A stretch of 64,000 nt of DNA, taken from Paenibacillus paeoniae. Lineage in GTDB: Bacteria > Bacillota > Bacilli > Paenibacillales > Paenibacillaceae. Every line of letters begins with the position of its first letter. Position 1 is the first letter of the stretch. The stretch covers positions 1 through 64,000 of the forward strand of contig NZ_QUBQ01000004.1 in the NCBI RefSeq assembly GCF_003388735.1, written 5' to 3'. The position numbers and the translations under genes were made by a program. The notes beneath the pieces were generated by a model that saw only the letters and a program-made list of their open reading frames with translations, made no database searches and had not been told where the DNA came from. This document shows positions 7,910 through 19,084 of the stretch, in pieces.

Positions 7910-9166
7910 TTAGGACTCCGTCTCACGCCATACTTCCGCACCCAGTCTGGTTAAATTCTCAACGAGATGATCATATCCGCGATCAATGTATTCCACATTC
8001 GAAATTTCCGTGACGCCATCCTCTACGGTTAGTGCAGCTACGACAAGCGCGGCTCCCGCTCTGAGGTCTGCAGCTTTTACCTTGGCAGCGTTAAGCTTCG
8101 TCCCCTCGATAATAGCGGAGCGGCCTTCCATTCGAATGTTCGCTCCCATGCGCGACAGCTCCGGCACATGCTTGAACCTTGTTCCATACACATAGTCCGA
8201 CAGAATGCTGACACCCTTTGCCTGGGTCAACAAGGTCGTCATCGGGGATTGCAGATCCGTCGCGAATCCCGGATAAATCAATGCCTTGACATCAATAGCC
8301 GTATATTCAGGCGCTCCAACAATACGGATCGCTTCATCCATCTCTTCCACTTGCACGCCCATCTCTTCAAGCTTGGCGGTCAGTGCCTCCAAGTGTTTCG
8401 GGATAACGTTATCAATAAGAACATCACCGCGGGTTGCCGCAGCCATAATCATATAAGTGCCTGCCTGGATTCGGTCGGGAATAATGGAGTGACGGCAGCC
8501 GTGAAGCCGCTCGACCCCTTCAATACGGATCGTTTCGGTTCCGGCACCTTTAATGGTGGCGCCCATGGCGTTCAGGAGAGTAGCTACATCTATAATTTCA
8601 GGCTCTTTTGCCGCGTTTTCAATAATTGTGGAGCCTTTGGCTCTTGAGGCCGCCAGCATAATATTAATCGTCGCGCCTACACTTGCGACGTCCAGATAAA
8701 TTTTTGCCCCGCGCAGTTCCTTGGCGGCAATTCGTATCGAACCATGTTCATTCGTTACGGTAGCGCCCAGTGCTTCAAATCCTTTTATATGCTGGTCAAT
8801 AGGTCGCGGTTCGAAGTTGCAGCCGCCCGGAAGTCCGATCGTCGCTTCGCCGAAACGCCCCAGTAATGCCCCCATCATATAATAAGAAGCTCTAAGCAGC
8901 TTCACCTTGCCATTAGGCATCGGCTTTGAGATCAGCTGGGAAGGATCGATTCGCATCGTATCGCCATCCCGTTTCACAACAGCACCCAGCTCTTGCAATA
9001 TTTCACTATACACTGCCACATCGCTAATAAGCGGCAAATTGTCGAGCACAACTTCAGATTCTGCCAAGATGGCCGCTGGCACAAGAGCCACTGCACTGTT
9101 CTTGGCCCCGCTAATCTGGACAGTTCCGCGCAGCGGACGTCCGCCGCGTATCATGAGTTTCTCCAT
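7910..9166 (-). CDS. murA: UDP-N-acetylglucosamine 1-carboxyvinyltransferase (MurAB/MurZ type)
   Basis: MurA transfers enolpyruvate from PEP to UDP-GlcNAc, the first committed step of peptidoglycan synthesis in the cytoplasm. The protein has 418 residues from ATG. The catalytic cysteine is in [20 protein letters not shown] (Cys116), and [13 protein letters not shown] at the N-terminus is diagnostic. A TTG one codon upstream has AGGAGG at a slightly better distance, so either start may be used. Its place between fba and rho matches the second Bacillus paralogue (murAB), so a second murA is expected elsewhere. Cys means fosfomycin sensitivity is expected. Confidence 0.96.
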   Translation of the reverse strand: MEKLMIRGGRPLRGTVQISGAKNSAVALVPAAILAESEVVLDNLPLISDVAVYSEILQELGAVVKRDGDTMRIDPSQLISKPMPNGKVKLLRASYYMMGALLGRFGEATIGLPGGCNFEPRPIDQHIKGFEALGATVTNEHGSIRIAAKELRGAKIYLDVASVGATINIMLAASRAKGSTIIENAAKEPEIIDVATLLNAMGATIKGAGTETIRIEGVERLHGCRHSIIPDRIQAGTYMIMAAATRGDVLIDNVIPKHLEALTAKLEEMGVQVEEMDEAIRIVGAPEYTAIDVKALIYPGFATDLQSPMTTLLTQAKGVSILSDYVYGTRFKHVPELSRMGANIRMEGRSAIIEGTKLNAAKVKAADLRAGAALVVAALTVEDGVTEISNVEYIDRGYDHLVENLTRLGAEVWRETES

Positions 9167-9205
9167 CAAATCAATAATCCTCCTGTTAGTTGGAAGATAA
9201 CAAAG

Positions 9206-9260
9206 GAAAAACCGCCGAAGCTAGCGGCCGTAAAGCCGCTAGTCCTGTTCAGGCGGTTTG
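9206..9260 (-). terminator. Terminator after fba
   Basis: On the minus strand an outer AAACCGCC (9252-9259) pairs with GGCGGTTTT (9208-9216) and an inner CTAGCGGC pairs with GGCCGCTAG, followed by a T-rich run. It separates fba from murA, leaving murA to rely on readthrough or on a promoter in the short gap. Confidence 0.85.
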
Positions 9261-9280
9261 TCCTCCCTTGTTCCTGTTGC

Positions 9281-10135
9281 TTAAGCTTGATTGTTACTTC
9301 CGAACAAGCGGATTTTTTCTTGAATAACAGCCTTCATCGCAGCGCGTGCAGGCGTTAGGTATTTACGTGGATCGAACACTTCACCGTTAGCGCTCAGCAC
9401 TTCGCGGATCGTCGTTGTGAAAGCCACTTGGTTTTCTGTATTCACGTTGATTTTACCAACGCCAGCTTGGACCGACAGACGAATCGCTTCGTCTGGAACG
9501 CCCGAACCGCCGTGAAGTACAACCGGTACTGGAATAGCGTCAGCTACTTTTTGAATAATATCGTAATGGATTTTTGGCTCGCCTTTATACATGCCGTGAG
9601 CTGTACCAACAGCGATAGCCAGACAGTCTACACCAGTCTCCTCGTAGAAGCGAATTGCTTCTTCTGCGTTAGCCAATGTAGCATCAGCTTCATCAACGCT
9701 CAGGTCATCCTCTACGCCGCCGATTGTTCCAAGCTCGCCCTCTACGGATACGCCCATAGCGCGCGCTGCCTTTACAACTTCTTTCGTCAATGCAATGTTC
9801 TCTTCAAGGCCATAGTGGGAGCCGTCGAACATAACAGACGAGAAGCCTGCACGGATACACTTCATTGCAACTTCAAAGCTGCTTCCGTGGTCAAGGTGAA
9901 GCGCGATTGGCAGACCGGATTTTTTAGCAGCCGCTTCAGCCATTGCTACAGTAAATTCGATACCCATGTATTTAAGAGCGCCTTCGCTGACCCCGTAAAT
10001 AAATGGCGAATTCTCTTCCATAGCAGCCTCGACAGTCGCTTGCGCGAACTCCAGGTTGTTCATGTTGAATTGACCTACTGCGAATTTGTTTGCTTTTGCT
10101 TTTGGCAAAAACTCATTCATAGACACGAGTGGCAT
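9281..10135 (-). CDS. fba: Class II fructose-bisphosphate aldolase
   Basis: The zinc-dependent aldolase splits fructose 1,6-bisphosphate into glyceraldehyde 3-phosphate and dihydroxyacetone phosphate in glycolysis and runs in reverse for gluconeogenesis. The 284 residues match the Bacillus FbaA length. Metal and catalytic motifs ALHLDHGSS, SVEGELG, GTAHGMYKG, VVLHGGSGVPD and KINVNTE are all intact. TAGGAGGAAACAG before the ATG fixes the start. It sits between spo0F and murA; the transaldolase gene found here in B. subtilis is missing. A terminator follows. Confidence 0.98.
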   Translation of the reverse strand: MPLVSMNEFLPKAKANKFAVGQFNMNNLEFAQATVEAAMEENSPFIYGVSEGALKYMGIEFTVAMAEAAAKKSGLPIALHLDHGSSFEVAMKCIRAGFSSVMFDGSHYGLEENIALTKEVVKAARAMGVSVEGELGTIGGVEDDLSVDEADATLANAEEAIRFYEETGVDCLAIAVGTAHGMYKGEPKIHYDIIQKVADAIPVPVVLHGGSGVPDEAIRLSVQAGVGKINVNTENQVAFTTTIREVLSANGEVFDPRKYLTPARAAMKAVIQEKIRLFGSNNQA

Positions 10136-10199
10136 AGTTCTGTTTCCTCCTATAGTTAGCTTTCTGTCTCAAGCCCGTTCCGACTTGTCATTCTGAGCT

Positions 10200-10208
10200 A
10201 TTATATCA
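10200..10208 (-). promoter_or_regulatory. Extended -10 promoter candidate for fba
   Basis: On the minus strand TGATATAAT forms an extended -10 (TGnTATAAT) about 65 bp before the fba start. No good -35 is visible, which is common for extended -10 promoters. Confidence 0.5.
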
Positions 10209-10334
10209 TACTGCGGCTGCAAATAGTAAAGCTTGTTTTATAAGGCTGGAAAAGGGTTGGGACGCTTCATCCAGGATGAGTTATTTTCATCATCAAATAG
10301 AGCCGGAAGCAGGACAAGCCTTCTCCCTCCCAAG

Positions 10335-10374
10335 CAAAAAACGGCACCGACGCCTATTCAGCATCGGTACCGTT
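10335..10374 (-). terminator. Terminator after spo0F
   Basis: On the minus strand ACGGTACCGATGC pairs with GCGTCGGTGCCGT (one G-T and a mismatch), loop TGAATAG, then TTTTTTG. It lies 10 bases beyond the spo0F stop. Confidence 0.9.
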
Positions 10375-10384
10375 CCATATCTCG

Positions 10385-10783
10385 TTATGAACCTACCGCG
10401 AAACGGCCTGAAGAGTTGCCTCCATGCAGCTGCCGGTTCACTTCCATTCTCATTTCGTCGATGTCGAACGGCTTCGTGAAGTGCATGAGCGCTCCCAGGT
10501 CGGTCGCTTCCTTAATCATATCCAATTCGCCATATGCGGTCATCATGATGACTTTAATCGAAGGGTCTATGGCCTTGATATGCTTCAGAATCTCCAGTCC
10601 GTCCATGCCAGGAATCTTCATATCCAATAAAACCAAATCCGGCGCTTCCAGCCTCACGATTTCCAAAGCAAGCTTGCCATTGGCCGCTTGAAATGTATGA
10701 TAGCCCTCGCTGCTGAACACTTCCAGTAGCAGCACGCGGATTCCGTTCTGATCGTCAACAATAAGTACCTTCTTCTTATCCAA
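10385..10783 (-). CDS. spo0F: Sporulation initiation phosphotransferase Spo0F
   Basis: A single-domain response regulator that carries phosphate from sporulation kinases to Spo0B and so to Spo0A. The receiver is complete: acidic pair Asp10/Asp11, phospho-acceptor Asp54 ([14 protein letters not shown]), Thr82 ([11 protein letters not shown]) and Lys104 (HFTKPFDID). [10 protein letters not shown] and KPFDIDEMR are near identical to B. subtilis Spo0F. It is 132 residues; about ten extra C-terminal residues are Ser/Gly-rich. The start is TTG with GGGGGG about ten bases upstream. That TTG lies inside a five-codon ATG...TAA frame. It sits between pyrG and fba, the canonical place. Confidence 0.95.
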   Translation of the reverse strand: MDKKKVLIVDDQNGIRVLLLEVFSSEGYHTFQAANGKLALEIVRLEAPDLVLLDMKIPGMDGLEILKHIKAIDPSIKVIMMTAYGELDMIKEATDLGALMHFTKPFDIDEMRMEVNRQLHGGNSSGRFAVGS

Positions 10784-10945
10784 GCTTCATCTACCCCCCG
10801 AGACTAAACTCCATATAAAAAATTGACATCCTCGAAAATACTCATTTTTTATATATTCGTGAAGCTAAGGGATTTTCCTTCTAATCTATACAAAAACTTA
10901 CTGTCTTTGATAGAAAGTCGAACATCAACGCAAGTCACCGATCCA

Positions 10946-12577
<1,632 letters not shown>

Positions 12578-12691
12578 TTAATTTCAGTTTGCCCTTACAG
12601 AGACCGTTTAAAAAGCGTTTTATGAAAGCAAGTTCTTTTTAAACGTACACTATCAGGTCAAATCATTGCTTCTTCAACTTGTCCCTTCAAA

Positions 12692-12813
12692 CAAAAAAAG
12701 TGACACCCGTAGCACCGGGGGCACTTTTCTCATCTGCATATCAAATGCGTTATTTGTTAACTTAATCTTAAAGCCCATGCAATAGTTTACTCTGCCCTCA
12801 TGGGGCATGTCAA
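12692..12813 (-). promoter_or_regulatory. pyrG promoter and CTP-sensing attenuator
   Basis: A strong sigma-A promoter, TTGACA (12808-12813), 18 bp, TAAACT (12784-12789), is followed after seven bases by the start GGGC at 12776. A terminator lies at 12692-12728 (AAAGTG...CACTTT with a C-rich 5' arm GCCCCCGG, then TTTTTTT). In B. subtilis pyrG, low CTP makes polymerase stutter and add extra Gs before the C at +4; the poly-G pairs with a pyrimidine stretch in the terminator arm and prevents termination. All elements are present here. The same terminator also ends rpoE. Confidence 0.85.
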
Positions 12814-12836
12814 GCAAAACTAGCTTCCATCTCGGA

Positions 12837-13409
12837 CTATCGATCTTCCTCGTCTTCCTCGTCTTCTAATGCCTCATCCTCGTCTTCTTCCCCGGCATCC
12901 AGCTCTTCGCCTTCACCCGCTTCTTCGAGGTCCTCGTCTTCGATTTCGACATCTTCATCAACTTCCGATTCCTCTTCCGATTCCTCGAAGTCTTCGCTGT
13001 CTTCATCGTATGCATCGTAGTCTTCATCATCCGATGCGTAGCTGTCGTCTTCCTCATCCGCAAAGATATCCTCGTCTTCCAGATCATCATCATCATTAAT
13101 GATACGAGTACGCTTCGCATTGCCTACAGGATCTTCAGAACGTTCAACCGGATACCAACGCTTCAGGCCCCACATATTGCTGCCTACGCAAGCGAATCGT
13201 CCGTCAATGTTGATCTCCGTATACACTTGTGCGATGAACTGATTGATGCCATCTTCGGAAAGACCTCGTATCTTAGCGATCTCCATCATCAGATCGCGAT
13301 AATAATAAGGTTTATTAGCTGCTTTCAGAACCTCGAACGCCAGGTCGACCATTGGCATTTCCTTCACGCGCTCAGGATCCAGCTTCAATGTATAGTTGCT
13401 TCCGCTCAT
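12837..13409 (-). CDS. rpoE: DNA-directed RNA polymerase delta subunit
   Basis: The Gram-positive delta subunit, which raises polymerase specificity and recycling by displacing nucleic acid. The 190-residue protein has the folded N-terminal winged-helix (HARE-HTH) domain, about 1-90, with INIDGRFACVGSNMWGLKRWYP, and an acidic tail of almost only Asp/Glu from about residue 105. The chosen ATG (MSGSNYTLK) has GAGAGG about ten bases upstream; an ATG 14 codons earlier lacks a site. It lies directly before pyrG as in B. subtilis. Confidence 0.96.
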   Translation of the reverse strand: MSGSNYTLKLDPERVKEMPMVDLAFEVLKAANKPYYYRDLMMEIAKIRGLSEDGINQFIAQVYTEINIDGRFACVGSNMWGLKRWYPVERSEDPVGNAKRTRIINDDDDLEDEDIFADEEDDSYASDDEDYDAYDEDSEDFEESEEESEVDEDVEIEDEDLEEAGEGEELDAGEEDEDEALEDEEDEEDR

Positions 13410-13530
13410 ATCGACACATCCTCTCTTGCCAAAAATTATGTACACATTCATTAGTCGCTTACAGGCTAGTCACAGTATAGTAAAACCTATTTCATGCAAA
13501 AAATCAAGCAGGCTTCCATCTTACCCCCCC

Positions 13531-13564
13531 AACAACAAAAAGCGAAGGAGCGACCCTTCGCTTT
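13531..13564 (-). terminator. Terminator upstream of rpoE
   Basis: On the minus strand AAAGCGAAGG (13555-13564) pairs with CCTTCGCTTT (13539-13548), followed by TTG TTG TTGG. It has no minus-strand gene directly before it, so it probably stops readthrough from argS into rpoE. Confidence 0.7.
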
Positions 13565-13765
13565 GACTGTATCCATCCGACAAGCCGCAAGCGGAATTAT
13601 CGGAAATGCAAGAGCATGGTAAGCTCTTCATTTATCCTATGTCCTTTGGAGCAAATTGACACGGTATTCGGCCTATTTCTCGGAAAAAAGGCAAGTTGCT
13701 CATGCGGCTTCTCATGCGAATTCATAAGATGATGAAGCATCGTCCTTCGGGAGGGGAAGCCAAAA

Positions 13766-14905
13766 TTGGATACCGCCGCATTATTACGCTGGTTACAGCA
13801 ATCGACAATGAATAGCCAAATTGCCACAACCAAAAGAATTATACGATTCCAGAATGGCAGCGAGTATCGGCGCTTCCTTCGCCATCTATCCGAGGCTGCT
13901 TCATCGGCAGCCCGTCTGAAAGCGATCAAACCTCTGCCCTTCATTCGGGGCATCTCCTGCAGGCTGCCGCCCGATGCCAGACTGCTGGAATCCTGTTCCG
14001 GAAGGATATGGATGGAGCAGGACTGCAAAATCAGCGTCAGCCCTTCTGGCCAACGAGGACTCGCGCTAGAAAACGGTATTCCATGGGGCATTCAACAAAT
14101 AAGAGCCCCGCAAGCATGGGGCATCACAACCGGCCACCGAGTCAAAGTTGGCGTCATTGATACCGGCGTCGATTTCAACCACCCCGATCTACACCACTCC
14201 CTGCTGCGAGGTATTAACTTATTAAATCGAAGCAAGATGCCTTATGACGACAACGGTCACGGTACGCATATCGCAGGCACCATTGCGGCAGCCAACCAAA
14301 TGCATGGCATGATCGGCGTAGCTCCAAGAGCCCTTATCGCGCCTGTGAAAGCCTTCGATCATAACGGAAGCGCCTTTGTCTCCGACATTATTCTCGGCAT
14401 CGAATGGTGTGTTCGCAACGGAATGAATGTCATTAATATGAGCTTTGGCATGAAGACTCGAAGCAAGGCTTTACTTGGCGCCGTAACGAACGCCTACAAT
14501 TCCGGCGTTATTATCGTTGCCTCCTCCGGCAATGACGGAAAGCTCAGATCCGTGGATTACCCGGCACGTTATCCGCAAACCATCTCCGTGGGAGCAACGA
14601 ACCGGCATCGGCGCGTTGCACCTTTCAGCAACCGCGGCACTTATATCGACATCTACGCTCCGGGCGACAAAATAACGTCAGCCTGGCTCCGAGGCAAATA
14701 CAATGAGATGAGCGGCACCTCGATGGCCACCTCTCATGTCAGCGGCGCAATAGCTCTCCTGCTGTCGCTGCGTCCAGGATTATCTCCAGGCGAGATCAAA
14801 TCCATTATGAAGCGATCCATGCAGCCTCTCAAAAACAGCAAAGCCCGCCGAAACATCGGCGAGCTGGATGTCATACGTATGCTGCAAGCCGCTGAGCGGA
14901 AATAG
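13766..14905 (+). CDS. S8 family serine protease (subtilisin-like)
   Basis: A 379-residue subtilase with a complete triad: Asp132 (VIDTGVDFNHPD), His165 (NGHGTHIAGT) and Ser319 (MSGTSMATSHVSG), with oxyanion Asn256 (SSGNDG). Residues 20-105 form an inhibitor-like propeptide region. No signal peptide is visible, so it could be intracellular or exported unusually. The start is TTG, with GGGAGGGG nine bases upstream. It faces the opposite way to its neighbours rpoE and argS, so it is its own transcription unit. I did not find a convincing sporulation promoter. Substrate unknown. Confidence 0.9.
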   Translation: MDTAALLRWLQQSTMNSQIATTKRIIRFQNGSEYRRFLRHLSEAASSAARLKAIKPLPFIRGISCRLPPDARLLESCSGRIWMEQDCKISVSPSGQRGLALENGIPWGIQQIRAPQAWGITTGHRVKVGVIDTGVDFNHPDLHHSLLRGINLLNRSKMPYDDNGHGTHIAGTIAAANQMHGMIGVAPRALIAPVKAFDHNGSAFVSDIILGIEWCVRNGMNVINMSFGMKTRSKALLGAVTNAYNSGVIIVASSGNDGKLRSVDYPARYPQTISVGATNRHRRVAPFSNRGTYIDIYAPGDKITSAWLRGKYNEMSGTSMATSHVSGAIALLLSLRPGLSPGEIKSIMKRSMQPLKNSKARRNIGELDVIRMLQAAERK

Positions 14906-14938
14906 CTCTGCGGTTTGTTTTATTTCAAAGAAAACGAC

Positions 14939-16618
14939 CTACATCCGCTCCGGCGTTGATACTCCAACTAAGCGAAGCACATTCGCGATCGCGATGCGCA
15001 CAGCACCAAGGAGCGCCAATCTAGCCGCTGTCTGATCAGCGTCTTCGGTAATGACGCGCTCTGCACGGTAGTAGCTGTGTAATTCCGCAGCCAGCTCATA
15101 CACATAACGAATCAGGCGATGCGGCGCATATTGCGCAGCAGCTTCCGCTATTTCCTGCGGCAGCTCGCCGATTTTGCGAATCAAATCATATTCCGCTTCG
15201 CTGTTCAGCTTGGCGTAATTTACGCTGCCTGCATCTGGAATAGCGATGCCCTGCTCTTCCGCCTGTCTGAATATGCTGCAGATTCTGGCATGCGCATACT
15301 GAACGTAGAAGACCGGGTTTTCGTTCGAAGTCGAAATCGCCAGATCCATATCAAAGTCCAGATGAGAGTCCATGCTTCTCATCGAGAAGAAATAGCGGAT
15401 CGCATCCACGCCAACCTCATCCATCAAGTCTTCCATCGTCACCGCTTTGCCAGTCCGCTTCGACATCTTCATCTTCTCGCCGTTCTGGAATAAGCTAACC
15501 ATCTGGGCGATCAATACCGTCAGTTTCTCCGGATCGTTGCCTAACGCCGCCATCGCAGCCTTCACGCGCGGAATATAGCCATGATGATCCGCTCCCCAGA
15601 TGTTGATCATCTGGTCAAACCCTCGGCCGTACTTATTGCGGTGGTACGCAATATCTGGCGTCAGGTAGGTGTACGATCCGTCATTTTTCACAAGCACGCG
15701 GTTTTTGTCGTCACCAAATGGCATGGTTGACAACCAAGTTGCGCCCTCTTCCTCATAGACATGTCCGGATGCCTTCAGTGCTTCCAGTCCCTGTTCTACC
15801 TGGCCGCTCTCATAGAGCGAAGTCTCGCTGTACCAGACATCGAAGCCGACGCGGAAGCGTCCGAGATCGCGCTTGATCTTATCCAGCTCCTTCTCCAGGC
15901 CGAAGCTGCGGAAGTACGTGAAGCGCTCCTTATCGGACAATTGAAGCAGCTTGTCACCTTCTTGCTCCGCCAGCCCTTTGGCAAAAACGATAATGTCTTC
16001 CCCGTAATAGCCGTCCTCCGGCATCTCCGCCTCTTGGCCGAGCGCTTGACGATAACGCGCCTCCAGTGACAATGCCAGATTCTCTACCTGTTTGCCGGCA
16101 TCGTTAATATAATATTCGCGTGTCACTTCATAACCCGCGAAGTCTAGTACATTACACAGCGAATCGCCGACTGCTGCGCCGCGCGCATGGCCTAGATGTA
16201 GGCTGCCCGTGGGGTTGGCGCTGACGAACTCCACTTGTACACGCGAGCCTTGACCAGCAGACACACGACCGTAATCTTCTCCTGCCTTTAGCGCATCCGC
16301 AATGATCGGATACAGATAGCTTTTGTTCATACGGAAGTTAATGAAGCCCGGTCCTGCAATCTCTGCCGATTGAATAGAAGCTCCCTTATGATCCAAATGC
16401 TCGATAATCGCTTCGGCAATTGCGCGAGGATTCTTCTTCGCCAGCTTGGTTAGCTGCATAGCCGCATTCGTCGCCAGATCGCCATGGGATTTGTCCTTCG
16501 GCACTTCAAGCACGAACACCGGAAGGTCTTCTCTCGCCGCCAGTCCAGCTGCTACTGCTGCATCCGCAATAGCTGATTTTACTTGCTCATACAATTTGTC
16601 CAATACGTTCGCACTCAT
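14939..16618 (-). CDS. argS: Arginine--tRNA ligase
   Basis: ArgRS charges tRNA-Arg. The 559-residue class I synthetase has the HIGH-like HLGHARGA in the [18 protein letters not shown] block, a KMSKRTG signature, an N-terminal Add-1 domain (about 1-110) and the C-terminal anticodon-binding helical domain ending in [18 protein letters not shown] nine bases before the ATG supports MSANVLDKL as start and not a longer frame. It overlaps the end of the DUF1934 gene by 4 bp, an arrangement conserved in B. subtilis (ywiB-argS). Its 3' end converges on the protease. Confidence 0.97.
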   Translation of the reverse strand: MSANVLDKLYEQVKSAIADAAVAAGLAAREDLPVFVLEVPKDKSHGDLATNAAMQLTKLAKKNPRAIAEAIIEHLDHKGASIQSAEIAGPGFINFRMNKSYLYPIIADALKAGEDYGRVSAGQGSRVQVEFVSANPTGSLHLGHARGAAVGDSLCNVLDFAGYEVTREYYINDAGKQVENLALSLEARYRQALGQEAEMPEDGYYGEDIIVFAKGLAEQEGDKLLQLSDKERFTYFRSFGLEKELDKIKRDLGRFRVGFDVWYSETSLYESGQVEQGLEALKASGHVYEEEGATWLSTMPFGDDKNRVLVKNDGSYTYLTPDIAYHRNKYGRGFDQMINIWGADHHGYIPRVKAAMAALGNDPEKLTVLIAQMVSLFQNGEKMKMSKRTGKAVTMEDLMDEVGVDAIRYFFSMRSMDSHLDFDMDLAISTSNENPVFYVQYAHARICSIFRQAEEQGIAIPDAGSVNYAKLNSEAEYDLIRKIGELPQEIAEAAAQYAPHRLIRYVYELAAELHSYYRAERVITEDADQTAARLALLGAVRIAIANVLRLVGVSTPERM

Positions 16619-17058
16619 GATTCGTGATCCTCCTGTATATGGAGACGGATATGGAACCGTCCCGATAGTTGCTCGCTTACATATAGATCGTAACGCCATT
16701 CCAAGGTGAACGGCGGCGCAGTCGGCAATAACGCGCCCGGCTGATCCTGAGTCGCCTTCGCATGCAGCGTCAGTGACTTCGTCCGCGTCTCCAGCTCGAA
16801 TATCGTCACCGCAGATTGATAACGCCCGATCCGGCTTTGACCAGAAACGAACAACTGATCCGATTGCACCGCGCCACTCCGCTTAAGTGACAGCTCGCCC
16901 GGGGAATACCGAATGAGCGCGCGTGTCGCTTCGTCTTCCGCATAACGGATGAACAGCGACTTCTCCTTGCGAAACCATTCTCCCTTGTAACGATGTGTCC
17001 CTTTTTCTCCGTCCGCTTTGCTTTCCAATAAAATGATGGCCTTGCCGCTATCCCTCAT
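16615..17058 (-). CDS. ywiB: DUF1934 domain protein (YwiB family)
   Basis: A 147-residue beta-rich protein of the DUF1934 family, whose members form small lipocalin-like barrels of unknown function. Alternating hydrophobic strands, [21 protein letters not shown] near the C-terminus and a central [20 protein letters not shown] fit. It precedes argS and overlaps it (ATGA), as in B. subtilis. GGAGCGGGGC precedes the ATG. Nothing in the sequence points to a catalytic site. Confidence 0.8.
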   Translation of the reverse strand: MRDSGKAIILLESKADGEKGTHRYKGEWFRKEKSLFIRYAEDEATRALIRYSPGELSLKRSGAVQSDQLFVSGQSRIGRYQSAVTIFELETRTKSLTLHAKATQDQPGALLPTAPPFTLEWRYDLYVSEQLSGRFHIRLHIQEDHES

Positions 17059-17142
17059 TGCCCCGCTCCCGCTATCGTTCTTTCGTATGTTACTACTATA
17101 TACAGGAAGCCCTCCAATTTCAACGCCTGAATCCGCGAAAAA

Positions 17143-17682
17143 CTAGCGATCCATGGCAAAAGGAACGATGGCACGCCAAACGTTGATCCGATCCTCCAGG
17201 CTCCGCATATGCTTAGTTGGAATCGGACTTGAGGAGGGCAGTTTTATTTTTGCAACCTGCTGAAGGGAAGGATGGTCGCCGAAAGTTTTGCGGAAGGTGT
17301 CATACGCTTTACTCCCGTTGAATGCAATCGCCTGAATGCCAGGATAACGCTCCAGCAGTCCGGGGAAGTCATTGGGAATCTCTTCTTTTATATTGGCATC
17401 CAGGCTCCCTTCCCTCTCGCAGGAGTGAATGACATCCCATACCGCGAGCCGATGTTCCCGGAGAAAGGCAATTCGATTCTCATAGATAGGGTCAGGGGGC
17501 GGGTATTCCGAATCGCCTGGTGCGCTCTCTTGAAACAAGCCATATAGAATACGCCAAAAATAATTTTGCGGATGTCCATAGAACTGCCCGTACTCCAGCG
17601 ACTTTACGCTTGGCGCCGTACCGGCAATGAGCACCCGCGAACGTTCATCGACAACAGGCGGGAATGAATAAATCATCGTCAT
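17143..17682 (-). CDS. Hypoxanthine-DNA glycosylase (uracil-DNA glycosylase superfamily, family 6)
   Basis: A 179-residue glycosylase that should remove deaminated adenine (hypoxanthine) from DNA. It has the superfamily motif 1 as IAGTAPSVKSLEYGQFYGHPQNYFW, with the conserved GHPxNxFW, and motif 2 as LPSSSPIPTK near residue 150. These fit the HDG family and not classical UNG, which would show GQDPYH. AAAGGAGG lies before the ATG. It stands alone upstream of ywiB; divergent from the following secreted protein. Substrate is inferred from family. Confidence 0.8.
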   Translation of the reverse strand: MTMIYSFPPVVDERSRVLIAGTAPSVKSLEYGQFYGHPQNYFWRILYGLFQESAPGDSEYPPPDPIYENRIAFLREHRLAVWDVIHSCEREGSLDANIKEEIPNDFPGLLERYPGIQAIAFNGSKAYDTFRKTFGDHPSLQQVAKIKLPSSSPIPTKHMRSLEDRINVWRAIVPFAMDR

Positions 17683-18046
17683 GAGAGACGCCTCCTTTCA
17701 TCTATCCATTATATCCTGCAGGGCGCTGCCCATGCGAAAGAAGGGGACTGCCATGCAACGCGGCAAACATACTTACTTTATATAGGATGTTATAAAATTG
17801 TAATAGCAATGGTTAAATTTCTCAGTTATACTAGATCGAGTATTCACAATCGTCGTAAAATATATATTTACCTATGTAATTCATCATACATAGTTGTTAT
17901 TACATATGCATGTTATGGATTATTCTACACGATCTAATAATGAATCCCTTCCGTTCATAATTGCAGCTCGGACGTATGGCAAGCCGTTGTTAAGTCCCAG
18001 GACTTCAACATATATCATTTCATACACACACAGAGGAGATGGCTTT
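17683..18046. other. Divergent intergenic region, AT-rich leader
   Basis: About 360 bp between the glycosylase and the stalk-domain gene. No protein gene is seen. It has AT-rich blocks and a hairpin CTATGTA (17872-17878) with TACATAG (17887-17893) followed by a T-rich stretch, possibly part of an untranslated leader. No firm promoter could be assigned. Confidence 0.4.
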
Positions 18047-18973
18047 ATGAAAAAGTTTTTCACCAAAAAAGTGCTGGTTATGACGACGGCGCTTTCGCTC
18101 GCTTTGAGTGCAGGCTCGATCGCTTATTCAGCGACGACACTCAAAAAAATTACGGCCTATCAAAACTATGCCATTGGCATTGAAGTTGGCGGCAAAAAAG
18201 TGGATCTCAGCATGGATGGCAAAAAGCTGTATCCCATTACGTTCGAAGGCAGAACTTACGTCCCAGCTCGGATCGTAGCCGACTCGCTCGGCGCAAATGT
18301 TCAATGGGATGAGAAACGCCAGACCGTTGTTCTTACACCTGAAGGACAGACACCACCGAAAATCGACACCGGCTCTTCGACGACTACGTCTCCAAGCGGC
18401 TCTGCTTCAGCATCCAGCAACAAAGGCTCATTGAAAGACCCGATTAAATTCAATACGGCATTCACTTATAAAGAGCTGATCAACTACAAGCCGGAGGAGT
18501 ATGATACCAGCTCCGCCGATTACACCGTAACGGTCACGAAGTCTGTCCCTATTACGAAGGAGCAGATCGTCGATTATGGCTTCAAGCGTCCGGAAGACAA
18601 TCCGGATCTGGAGTACAGAATGGTAACCCTTAACCTCAAGGTCAAAAACGCAACCATGAAAAGCAGCGGAAAAGACAGCGGCTATAGGTACCTGACTACC
18701 TACAGACCTTATATCATGGGAGCAGAGACAGCGAAGGGGGATTATGTCATCGGCGCTACTGACTATGGCTTCGATGGCTCTATGAGCGAAGCAGCCTATG
18801 AAGCCCTGCCGGACTTCCCGAAGGTGACGCCTTCGACCAAGGGCAGCTCCTACGAAGTAAACGGAAATGTCATTCTTCCTGTTATTAAAGGGCAAGAGAA
18901 TTATTTGGTTATTACCAAAAGCGATTCTACGATAGAGTACTCCGATCGTAAAATTTACTTCAAGCTTCAATAG
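18047..18973 (+). CDS. Secreted protein with copper amine oxidase-type stalk domain
   Basis: A 308-residue exported protein. A signal peptide (MKKFFTKKVLVM then a hydrophobic stretch ending near SIAYSA) is followed by a copper amine oxidase N-terminal-like domain (about 50-100: GKKLYPITFEGRTYVPARIVADSLGANVQWDEK), a domain common in Paenibacillus cell-surface proteins, a Ser/Thr-rich linker and a C-terminal beta-rich region of unknown role. GAGGAG precedes the chosen ATG; earlier ATGs lack a site. It is monocistronic with a strong terminator after it. It is not itself an oxidase. Confidence 0.85.
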   Translation: MKKFFTKKVLVMTTALSLALSAGSIAYSATTLKKITAYQNYAIGIEVGGKKVDLSMDGKKLYPITFEGRTYVPARIVADSLGANVQWDEKRQTVVLTPEGQTPPKIDTGSSTTTSPSGSASASSNKGSLKDPIKFNTAFTYKELINYKPEEYDTSSADYTVTVTKSVPITKEQIVDYGFKRPEDNPDLEYRMVTLNLKVKNATMKSSGKDSGYRYLTTYRPYIMGAETAKGDYVIGATDYGFDGSMSEAAYEALPDFPKVTPSTKGSSYEVNGNVILPVIKGQENYLVITKSDSTIEYSDRKIYFKLQ

Positions 18974-19010
18974 GTCAATCTGGGCGTTCAAAGTCATAAG
19001 TCTTGATCAA

Positions 19011-19060
19011 GCCAAAAAGAACGAAGCAGCGATATCACGCTGCTTCGTTCTTTTTTGGCC
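19011..19060. terminator. Bidirectional terminator
   Basis: AAAAAGAACGAAGCAGCG and CGCTGCTTCGTTCTTTTT form an 18-bp perfect stem with loop ATATCA, with A and T runs on both sides. It serves the stalk-domain gene and the convergent speE. Confidence 0.95.
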
Positions 19061-19084
19061 GCATTCTGTTGGCTTCGCTTCTTC

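Noticed and set aside
13597-14091. Minus-strand frame of 164 codons under the protease
   Set aside because: It overlaps the intact subtilase on the other strand and has no motif or ribosome site.
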